The notes under the pieces: model-generated
The model's input: the letters and a program-made list of their open reading frames with translations, nothing else
Database searches by the model: none
What the model was told of the DNA's origin: nothing
Assembly (NCBI RefSeq): GCF_047228935.1
Contig: NZ_JBFEGG010000001.1
Span: forward strand, 186,001 to 250,000
Direction of reading: 5' to 3'
DNA: 64,000 nucleotides
Origin: Ornithinibacillus sp047228935
GTDB taxonomy: Bacteria > Bacillota > Bacilli > Bacillales > Amphibacillaceae
In this document: positions 58,297 through 64,000 of the stretch, piece by piece
Layout of the letters: each line of letters starts with the position of its first letter
Numbering within the stretch: the stretch's first letter is position 1
Translations under genes and position numbers: made by a program

Positions 58297-58325
58297 TTGA
58301 TTTTGTTGGAATATGCCAGTATACT
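58297..58325 (+). promoter_or_regulatory. Sigma-A promoter of the xpt-pbuX operon
   Basis: TTGATT, 17 bp, TATACT. It would start transcription about 20 bases before the riboswitch aptamer. Confidence 0.75.
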
Positions 58326-58346
58326 AAAAAAACAAATTTAATATTA

Positions 58347-58417
58347 TTTTCATATAATCGCAGGGATATGGCCTGCAAGTTTCTACCAGCTTACCGTAAA
58401 TGAGCTGACTATGAAAA
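58347..58417 (+). ncRNA. Guanine (purine) riboswitch aptamer
   Basis: Classical purine aptamer: P1 from TTTTCAT and ATGAAAA, conserved TATAATCG...GGATATGG, GTTTCTACC and ACCGTAAAT, then GACTATGA. The specificity base in GACTATG is C, which selects guanine (adenine aptamers have T). It controls xpt-pbuX through the terminator that follows. Confidence 0.97.
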
Positions 58418-58485
58418 GTAACGGAATGGTTGATATGCACTCTCTACCTGAGTGAATATTATTCTATTTTTTCGACAACCCTTTA

Positions 58486-58529
58486 GCTCGAAAACATTAC
58501 TTTTTATAGTGATGTTTTCGGGCTTTTTT
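58486..58529 (+). terminator. Riboswitch expression-platform terminator
   Basis: GCTCGAAAACATTAC / GTGATGTTTTCGGGC with T6. Guanine binding should allow it to form and stop transcription. Confidence 0.9.
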
Positions 58530-58572
58530 GATAGAAAAGGAAATGAAAGCTTTAAACAAAAGGGAGGATTCT

Positions 58573-59148
58573 ATGAATCTACTAAGGCAAGCTATTATCG
58601 AAAAAGGAAAAGCATTATCACCTAATGTTTTGAAGGTCGATGCTTTTTTAAACCATCAAATTGATCCAGCATTAATGGAACAAATAGGAATAGAATTTGC
58701 TAGAAGATTTCAAGGGGAACCGATAACGAAGATCCTTACCATTGAGTCTTCAGGGATAGCTCCTGCTGTGATGACCGGATTGAAATTAAATGTTCCAGTA
58801 GTTTTTGCTCGAAAAAGCAAGTCGTTAACATTAGTTGATAATTTATTAATCGCGAAGGTTCATTCGTTTACGAAAGGAGTAACGAATGACATTTCGGTAT
58901 CCAAGGACTATTTACTAGATGAAGATGTGGTATTAGTGATTGATGATTTCCTTGCTAATGGACAAGCCGCTCGTGGACTTGTAGATATTGTTAAACAAGC
59001 AGGATGTAAATTGGCGGGAGTAGGTAGTGTTATTGAAAAAGGATTTCAGCCTGGTGGAGACGAACTACGTGGCAATGGGATTCGTGTTGAATCATTAGCG
59101 ATTATCAATTCATTAGAAAATAAGCAAATTACCTTCAGGGAGGAATAA
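58573..59148 (+). CDS. xpt: Xanthine phosphoribosyltransferase
   Basis: 191 residues, close to B. subtilis Xpt (194). PRPP-binding loop VLVIDDFLANGQAARGLVDI and purine-binding segments (ESSGIAPAVMTGLKLNVPVV, ARKSKSLTL) are clear. It converts xanthine and PRPP to XMP for purine salvage. ATG 58573 follows GGGAGG; a longer frame from 58528 passes through the terminator U-run and is not used. The gap to pbuX is 3 bp. The operon is controlled by a guanine riboswitch. Confidence 0.96.
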   Translation: MNLLRQAIIEKGKALSPNVLKVDAFLNHQIDPALMEQIGIEFARRFQGEPITKILTIESSGIAPAVMTGLKLNVPVVFARKSKSLTLVDNLLIAKVHSFTKGVTNDISVSKDYLLDEDVVLVIDDFLANGQAARGLVDIVKQAGCKLAGVGSVIEKGFQPGGDELRGNGIRVESLAIINSLENKQITFREE

Positions 59149-59151
59149 AAG

Positions 59152-60438
59152 ATGAAGACAGCTGCACTTGGGATCCAGCATGTTTTAGCGATGTATGCAG
59201 GAGCAATATTAGTTCCACTTATTGTTGGTGGATCACTTGGTTTAACCCCAGAACAACTAACCTATTTAGTTGCAATTGATATCTTAATGTGTGGTGTTGC
59301 AACGTTATTGCAGGTCGTTTCCAATCGTTTTTTTGGCATTGGCTTGCCTGTTGTTCTTGGTTGTACATTTACAGCAGTTGGACCGATGATTGCGATTGGT
59401 GGGGAGTATGGTATTAACGCAATGTATGGTGCGATTATCGCTTCTGGTATTATCGTTGTACTAGTAAGTGGGATTTTTGGAAAGCTTGTACGAATATTTC
59501 CCCCAATCGTTACCGGAACAGTAGTGACCATTATTGGGATAACACTAATCCCTGTTGCTATTAACAATCTTGGTGGAGGACAAGATGCAGCAGACTTTGG
59601 CTCAATTTCAAATATTACGTTAGGTTTTGGAACACTCCTTTTTATTATTTTAATGTACCGTTTTACTAAAGGCTTTATTCGATCTATTTCTATTTTAATT
59701 GGATTAATAGGTGGTACAATTATTGCGGCATTTACGGGTAAAGTAGACTTTAATGCGGTTAACGATGCGTCCTTTTTCCATTTACCCGAGCTATTTTATT
59801 TTGGTGCGCCGACATTTGAATGGGCACCGATCTTAACACTTACACTAGTTGCTTTGATTTCACTAGTGGAATCAACTGGAGTATACTTTGCTTTAAGTGA
59901 TATTACAGATAAGAAATTAACGGAGAAAGATTTATCTAAGGGATATCGTGCGGAAGGTTTAGCTATATTTTTTGGTGGTTTATTTAATGCATTACAATAT
60001 ACGACGTTTTCACAAAATGTTGGTCTTGTTCAAATTACTGGAGTTAAGACGAGGAGGGTTATTGTGGTTGCGGGAGCAATATTAATCGCATTAGGCTTAG
60101 TGCCTAAAATAGCCGCATTTACCACCATTATTCCAACATCAGTATTAGGCGGTGCAAGTATTGCTATGTTCGGTATGGTGATATCACAAGGAATTAAAAT
60201 GCTAAGTAAAGAAATCTCCAAATCAACTGGAAACTCAATGGTTGTTGCTTGTTCGGTTGGAATGGGACTTGGTGTTACAGTTGTACCGGAATTATTTGCT
60301 CAATTACCATCTAGTGTGCAAATTATAACTAGTAATGGAATCGTGGCAGGAAGTATTACCGCTATTGTATTAAACATCGTGTTTAATATGTTGCCATCGA
60401 AACAATCTGTTTCAGTCATGGTAGAAAAAGAAGCGTAA
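59152..60438 (+). CDS. pbuX: Xanthine permease (nucleobase-cation symporter)
   Basis: 428 residues with about twelve or thirteen membrane helices. NCS2 landmarks: QHVLAMYAGAILVPLIVGGS, GLPVVLGCTFTAVGPMIAIG, SLVESTGVYFALSDIT (the conserved E of the nucleobase site) and QNVGLVQITGVKTR. It imports xanthine for the Xpt enzyme encoded 3 bp upstream. GGGAGG precedes the ATG. The transcript ends at a strong terminator. Confidence 0.95.
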   Translation: MKTAALGIQHVLAMYAGAILVPLIVGGSLGLTPEQLTYLVAIDILMCGVATLLQVVSNRFFGIGLPVVLGCTFTAVGPMIAIGGEYGINAMYGAIIASGIIVVLVSGIFGKLVRIFPPIVTGTVVTIIGITLIPVAINNLGGGQDAADFGSISNITLGFGTLLFIILMYRFTKGFIRSISILIGLIGGTIIAAFTGKVDFNAVNDASFFHLPELFYFGAPTFEWAPILTLTLVALISLVESTGVYFALSDITDKKLTEKDLSKGYRAEGLAIFFGGLFNALQYTTFSQNVGLVQITGVKTRRVIVVAGAILIALGLVPKIAAFTTIIPTSVLGGASIAMFGMVISQGIKMLSKEISKSTGNSMVVACSVGMGLGVTVVPELFAQLPSSVQIITSNGIVAGSITAIVLNIVFNMLPSKQSVSVMVEKEA

Positions 60439-60475
60439 TAGTTAGAGAATTCTTCGTATATGAATAAAGAATATA

Positions 60476-60521
60476 AAAAGCATCCCGTATTACACACTTA
60501 AAGTGATACGAGATGCTTTTT
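60476..60521 (+). terminator. Intrinsic terminator after pbuX
   Basis: AAAAAGCATC.CGTAT.CAC / GTGATACGAGATGCTTTTT stem with one bulge, then T5. Confidence 0.88.
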
Positions 60522-60573
60522 GATTTAGGTTTATCTCAGTTTTTTTCTGAGACAGGCCTACCGCTTCAATCCA

Positions 60574-61389
60574 TTATTTATTAGCTTCAAATTTATTATA
60601 AGCACCATGCATTACTGGACCAACGTATTCATTTAATTTCCAGCCGTGTTTGATTGCAGCTGAAACGAATTTCTTCGCATTGGTTACAGCGTCTTTTACG
60701 GACAGTCCATTTGCTAAATTTGCAGTAATCGCAGCAGCAAATGTACAACCTGCTCCATGGTTATAAGTAGTATCAATCTTTTCACTTTCAAGTAGAGTGA
60801 AATCTTTTCCGTCAAAGAATAAATCCACTGCATTTTCATGCTGGATGGCACGTCCACCTTTAATCACAACATTTTTTGCACCTAATTCATGAATTTTAGT
60901 AGCCGCTTCCTTCATGTCATCAATTGTTTTAATTGGACCAGAGGTTTGAGCTAATTGCCATGCTTCAAAAAGGTTTGGTGTTGTAACTAAGGATACTGGC
61001 AGTAGTACTTCACGCATTGCATCAGTATTTTCAGGCAGAAGAAGCTCATCTTCCCCCTTACATACCATTACCGGGTCAAGAACATATTTTTCAATTTGGT
61101 GTTCTCTAATTTTCTTCGCACCAAGTTCTATTACATCAACTGTACCAAGCATGCCAGACTTCATTGCATCGATGCCGACAGAAAGTACTGTTTCTAATTG
61201 TTTTTCTACAACACTAACATCAAGCGTTGTTACATTGTGATTCCATCCATTAGGTTCCATTGTAACGATAGATGTTAAAGCATTCATTCCATACACACCA
61301 TGTTCTTGGAACGTTTTAAGGTCTGCTTGAATTCCAGCTCCACCACTAGTATCTGAACCTGCTAGGGTTAATGCTTTTTTCAATGTCAT
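60574..61389 (-). CDS. pdxK: Pyridoxal/pyridoxine/hydroxymethylpyrimidine kinase
   Basis: 271 residues of the ribokinase-like ThiD/PdxK group. KALTLAGSDTSGGAGIQADL, DPVMVCKGEDELL and TTYNHGAGCTFAAAITANLA are the substrate, Mg and anion-hole blocks. B. subtilis PdxK (YwdB), the closest match recalled, phosphorylates pyridoxal and hydroxymethylpyrimidine. A ThiD role in thiamine synthesis cannot be ruled out. GGGGGAT precedes the ATG. Confidence 0.9.
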   Translation of the reverse strand: MTLKKALTLAGSDTSGGAGIQADLKTFQEHGVYGMNALTSIVTMEPNGWNHNVTTLDVSVVEKQLETVLSVGIDAMKSGMLGTVDVIELGAKKIREHQIEKYVLDPVMVCKGEDELLLPENTDAMREVLLPVSLVTTPNLFEAWQLAQTSGPIKTIDDMKEAATKIHELGAKNVVIKGGRAIQHENAVDLFFDGKDFTLLESEKIDTTYNHGAGCTFAAAITANLANGLSVKDAVTNAKKFVSAAIKHGWKLNEYVGPVMHGAYNKFEANK

Positions 61390-61552
61390 GTTAAATCCCC
61401 CTTGAAATTAAACCTACACATTTACTAGGATATTATATTTTAATTATAAAATAAAGAATACACACTTAGATTTCCCTTAAAAGTATAAATTACTTTCACA
61501 AAAGTATAAGAGCTTGTAAAATAGTAATAATAGATGATACTGCAACTAAGAA

Positions 61553-61596
61553 GAGCCGCCATGTATATGTATTTACATTGGGGGCTATTATTTTTT
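61553..61596 (+). promoter_or_regulatory. Leader hairpin with U-run ahead of csaA
   Basis: AGCCGCCA.TGTA / TACATTGGGGGCT can pair and is followed by TATTATTTTTT, ending 17 nt before the csaA start. TTGTAA (61514) and GATACT (about 61536) could be a promoter just upstream. The structure resembles a terminator-type attenuator or a 5' stabiliser. No known riboswitch was recognised. Confidence 0.4.
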
Positions 61597-61612
61597 ATGG
61601 GGGTTTATAAAA

Positions 61613-61942
61613 ATGGCAACGATTGAAGATTTTATGAAGCTAGATTTACGAATTGGTACGATATTGAAGGCAGAGGATTTTCCTGAGGCAAGAAAACCTG
61701 CAATTAAGCTTGAAATTGATTTTGGAGAGCTAGGAATTAAGCAATCTTCCGCACAAATTACGAAGCGTTATAATCCGGAAAAACTTATTGGACGACAAGT
61801 TGCAGCAGTGGTTAATTTTCCACCAAGAAGAATTGCAGGATTTAAGTCAGAGGTATTAGTTCTAGGTGGTGTGCCAACTGAAGAAGATGTCGTATTACTT
61901 GCCCCAGATGAAGTAGTCGAAAATGGTACTAAAATATCATAA
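61613..61942 (+). CDS. csaA: CsaA tRNA-binding-domain chaperone
   Basis: 109 residues, the full length of CsaA: FMKLDLRIGTILKAEDFPEA, SSAQITKRYNPEKLIGRQVA, NFPPRRIAGFKSEVLVLGG. The OB-fold tRNA-binding domain is complete. In B. subtilis CsaA binds SecA and precursor proteins and has chaperone activity. GGGGG lies upstream of the ATG. The CBS gene follows 35 bp after the stop. Confidence 0.93.
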   Translation: MATIEDFMKLDLRIGTILKAEDFPEARKPAIKLEIDFGELGIKQSSAQITKRYNPEKLIGRQVAAVVNFPPRRIAGFKSEVLVLGGVPTEEDVVLLAPDEVVENGTKIS

Positions 61943-61977
61943 ACATCAACGTGTATGTTCTTTAAGGAGATTTAATA

Positions 61978-62667
61978 ATGGAAAGAAACTCAGATCGATT
62001 TATAACAGCTTTTAACAGAATTGATAAAGCATTAGATAGTGAGCTTGAAAGCAACAAGGGAATAGGCTTTTCTAAGGCTGTACGTATATTGACGAAGTAC
62101 AATCCGGTTATTCGGAGATATAAAGATGATTTATTAGAGTTCGCCGAGCTAAGAAATGCCATTGTACATAATCGAATTGATATAGTTCAAGTTATTGCAG
62201 AACCACATGATTCGATAGTAGAACAAATTGAAAGAATCGAACAAGAGATTACCAAACCAAAACTAGTCATTCCACAGTTTGAAAAACAAGTACATTCTTT
62301 TGAAATAAACGATTCTCTTTCTAGTTTATTGGATGCTGTTGAGGAGAAGGGGTATTCTAAGTTTCCAGTCTATGATGGGGAGAATTTTAAAGGATTAGTT
62401 ACAGAAAATGGTATTACAAAATGGCTTTCCGAAAATAAAGAAGCTTCTACCAAGGAAATACTTCTACATGAAATTTTGCCTTATCAAAAGGAGAATAATC
62501 ATGAGTTTATTAATAAAACTGCATCTATTTATGAGGCAGTTGAGTTATTTAAAGAGAATATTGGGAAAGGAAATCGGTTAGATGCCTTACTAATTACAAA
62601 TAATGGAGAAAAGAATGAAAAGCTACTTGGGATTATCACGGCATGGGATATAATGGGTGTGCAGTAA
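61978..62667 (+). CDS. CBS-domain pair protein
   Basis: 229 residues. A 95-residue helical N-terminus (DRFITAFNRIDKALDSELES, RNAIVHNRIDIV) is followed by two CBS units: SLLDAVEEKGYSKFPVYDG, FKGLVTENGITKWLS and SIYEAVELFKEN, ending LLGIITAWDIMG. CBS pairs bind adenosyl ligands. The N-terminal region resembles HEPN-like helical bundles, but this is uncertain. AAGGAG precedes the ATG. Probably co-transcribed with csaA. Confidence 0.82.
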   Translation: MERNSDRFITAFNRIDKALDSELESNKGIGFSKAVRILTKYNPVIRRYKDDLLEFAELRNAIVHNRIDIVQVIAEPHDSIVEQIERIEQEITKPKLVIPQFEKQVHSFEINDSLSSLLDAVEEKGYSKFPVYDGENFKGLVTENGITKWLSENKEASTKEILLHEILPYQKENNHEFINKTASIYEAVELFKENIGKGNRLDALLITNNGEKNEKLLGIITAWDIMGVQ

Positions 62668-62670
62668 ACG

Positions 62671-62713
62671 TGAAGTTCAAACAAGTCAAAGAGGCTTGTT
62701 TGGACTTCATTTT
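62671..62713. terminator. Bidirectional terminator
   Basis: TGAAGTTCAAACAAG / CTTGTTTGGACTTCA, 15-bp stem, then TTTTATTT; it overlaps the last codon of the convergent NRDE gene. Confidence 0.88.
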
Positions 62714-63471
62714 ATTTGAAATTGGTAATTTACTTCATTAATAAGTTCCCCACTTTCAAATGTTCTTTCGGAAAAAGAAACAAAATTTTCATAGTCAATG
62801 GTTAAGACTGTGGAAGAACGCGTTCCATAGTCAGGCATTTTAATAAACATAGGGGACAATTTCTTTTCAAGATGTAACCCGACTCCAGTATTTGGTAGTG
62901 ATGATTTATTGGCTTCTTCTCTATCTGAAAGAATCTGAAATAATTCATTCGGATCAATAACGTCTGTCTGATTTAAATAATATTGTAAGCGGCTCTTGCC
63001 TGCTTCCACTTTTGGCCATGGTGTGTTAAGGAAGTGATTGCTAAGACCGTGAGTGCCGGGCTTGATAGAGGTGATAGTATCTTCTATATTATTATAATAC
63101 ATAAGGTGATCACTATCCCCAACTATGACATTATAGCCAACAAAATCATGTTTTTTCTTACTTAATTGTTTCAAGTATACTCCTGAATTCTCATTGCCCG
63201 CTAAATAATCCGACACAATATGCCCCCGTGATTTTTTACTTGACTTCATATGTCCTGGATTCCGATAATTCGTAAGCGCAGCAATTCTTCCACTACTTGT
63301 TATCCCAAGCCAGGTTCCCATTTGTAATAAATCTCTCCCTGCTAATACCTCTGGGTTGTCTTCCCAAAAAAGCGCATGTTTCGTAGGGCGATTATACGCT
63401 TCATCACGGTTAGCTGCTAAGATAAGCTTATATTTAGGATGTTTTTGTAATTGGAAAAGAATCAAACACAT
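62707..63471 (-). CDS. NRDE/TANGO2-family protein
   Basis: 254 residues. MCLILFQLQ has the conserved Cys at position 2, LILAANRDEAYNRPT the Asn-Arg-Asp-Glu motif, and AALTNYRNPG and GTHGLSNHFLNTPWPKVEAG the rest of the fold. Family members are thought to be Ntn-type amidases or heme-related proteins; function in bacteria is not established. A site (AAGGAGAC) lies rather far upstream (13 nt). Convergent with the CBS gene. Confidence 0.85.
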   Translation of the reverse strand: MCLILFQLQKHPKYKLILAANRDEAYNRPTKHALFWEDNPEVLAGRDLLQMGTWLGITSSGRIAALTNYRNPGHMKSSKKSRGHIVSDYLAGNENSGVYLKQLSKKKHDFVGYNVIVGDSDHLMYYNNIEDTITSIKPGTHGLSNHFLNTPWPKVEAGKSRLQYYLNQTDVIDPNELFQILSDREEANKSSLPNTGVGLHLEKKLSPMFIKMPDYGTRSSTVLTIDYENFVSFSERTFESGELINEVNYQFQIK

Positions 63472-63679
63472 AAGCTAAATACGTCTCCTTTTTTACATTA
63501 TTATAAGAAAAAAGTAGTCTAAATAATATTATTTCGTATTTTGAAGTATTTTTTGTTATAATTATCACCACCTGAGCGTTAGCAGTTTATGGTAAATATA
63601 TCATTTAAACTTCACTGACATAAAATTCATGTCTTGTGGTATCAATAACTAAGAGACATTAGAGAAAGAAGGCTAGAAT

Positions 63680-64000
63680 ATGGTGCATCATCATGAAGTG
63701 CAATCAGTGGAGAATATTCGGAAGGTCCCGCTTTTAGCTGTTTTATTAACAGGGGCTTTTGTTGCTATTTTAAACCAAACCCTATTAGTTACTGCATTGC
63801 CAGTAATAAAAGGGGATTTAAATATTGATGATAATACCGTGCAATGGTTACAATCTATCTTTTTATTAGTTAATGGAATTATGATTCCGATAACAGCATT
63901 TTTAATTGCTCGGTTTTCAACAAGAACGCTATTCCTTTATGCGATGGGTTCATTTGCTTTAGGTACATTTGTATGTGCTATTGCTCCGGAATTCTTTACG
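63680..64000 (+). CDS. MFS multidrug exporter, N-terminal part (runs off window)
   Basis: The first 107 codons only. The product begins MVHHHEVQSVENIRKVPLLA and enters membrane helix one (LLAVLLTGAFVAILNQTLLV), then TALPVIKGDLNIDDNTVQWL, which is the motif-A/D region of the DHA2 (14-helix, LmrB/EmrB) drug-proton antiporters. GAAGG is 7 nt before the ATG. Substrate and completeness cannot be judged. The 200-base gap upstream has a TATAAT at about 63556 and a short GACAT...ATGTC palindrome, neither convincing alone. Confidence 0.82.
   Translation, partial: MVHHHEVQSVENIRKVPLLAVLLTGAFVAILNQTLLVTALPVIKGDLNIDDNTVQWLQSIFLLVNGIMIPITAFLIARFSTRTLFLYAMGSFALGTFVCAIAPEFFT

Noticed and set aside
1..64000. 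Prophage, integrative element or known defence system
   Set aside because: No integrase, transposase, restriction-modification pair, toxin-antitoxin pair or capsid gene was recognised; the NERD gene and lone ATPases alone do not make a system.

Overview
The window is a chromosomal segment from a low-GC, endospore-forming member of the Bacillaceae. The evidence is AT-rich DNA with AGGAGG-type ribosome binding sites and frequent TTG/GTG starts, plus spore genes: a P-type small acid-soluble protein, a probable gamma-type SASP and a CotD-like coat protein. B. subtilis-type genes such as ydbS-ydbT, ppaC, ypsA, csaA, fosB and xpt-pbuX agree. The protein style suggests Oceanobacillus, Ornithinibacillus or a relative, but that placement is inference. 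No rRNA, tRNA, CRISPR array, prophage or intact insertion sequence was seen.

Region by region. 0-10.8 kb: the 5' end of a rifampin ADP-ribosyltransferase gene (arr), a nuclease-helicase of the DinG/XPD type, a CAP-domain protein, the ydbS-ydbT PH-domain pair, a standalone AAA ATPase, a small HEXXH membrane protein, a membrane-anchored GDPD-like protein and a dihydroorotate-dehydrogenase-like domain fused to a membrane domain. 11-20.3 kb: a sugar-uptake locus. It has a ChvE-type binding protein, ATPase and permease behind a promoter overlapped by a catabolite-responsive element. A four-gene set follows: sensor-like sugar-binding protein, YesM/LytS kinase, YesN regulator and a second, XylF-type binding protein. 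20.4-34 kb: small housekeeping and spore genes, transporters, a divergent pair of cyclic-di-GMP genes (PDE-type and cyclase-type), a FAD oxidoreductase and Mn-dependent pyrophosphatase. 34-44 kb: small membrane and spore proteins, an ABC-2 exporter, ypsA, a GNAT-DUF1992 fusion, a NERD nuclease gene bracketed by 21-bp repeats, and a DUF1906 glycosidase-like protein. 44.9-53.4 kb: small enzymes, with three Nudix proteins, a nucleoside-phosphorylase-like protein, a second AAA ATPase, several acetyltransferases (one broken by an amber codon) and fosB. 53.4-58.2 kb: a lipoprotein, an ArsR/AHSA1-PDZ/DinB cluster behind a perfect palindromic operator, and an oxidoreductase-ECF41 sigma operon behind its predicted promoter. 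58.3-64 kb: a guanine riboswitch controlling xpt-pbuX, then pdxK, csaA, a CBS protein, an NRDE protein and the start of an MFS exporter.

The most unusual items are: a perfect 14-bp hairpin sequestering the ribosome binding site of an unrecognised 34-residue peptide; a dispersed 21-bp-period repeat at three loci, two of them flanking the NERD gene; a REP-like GGGACAGG family confined to the first 20 kb, including one inverted pair; the DHODH-like membrane fusion; the AHSA1-PDZ fusion; and an ECF41 sigma operon with a near-consensus target promoter. No clearly new multi-gene system could be proved from sequence alone.
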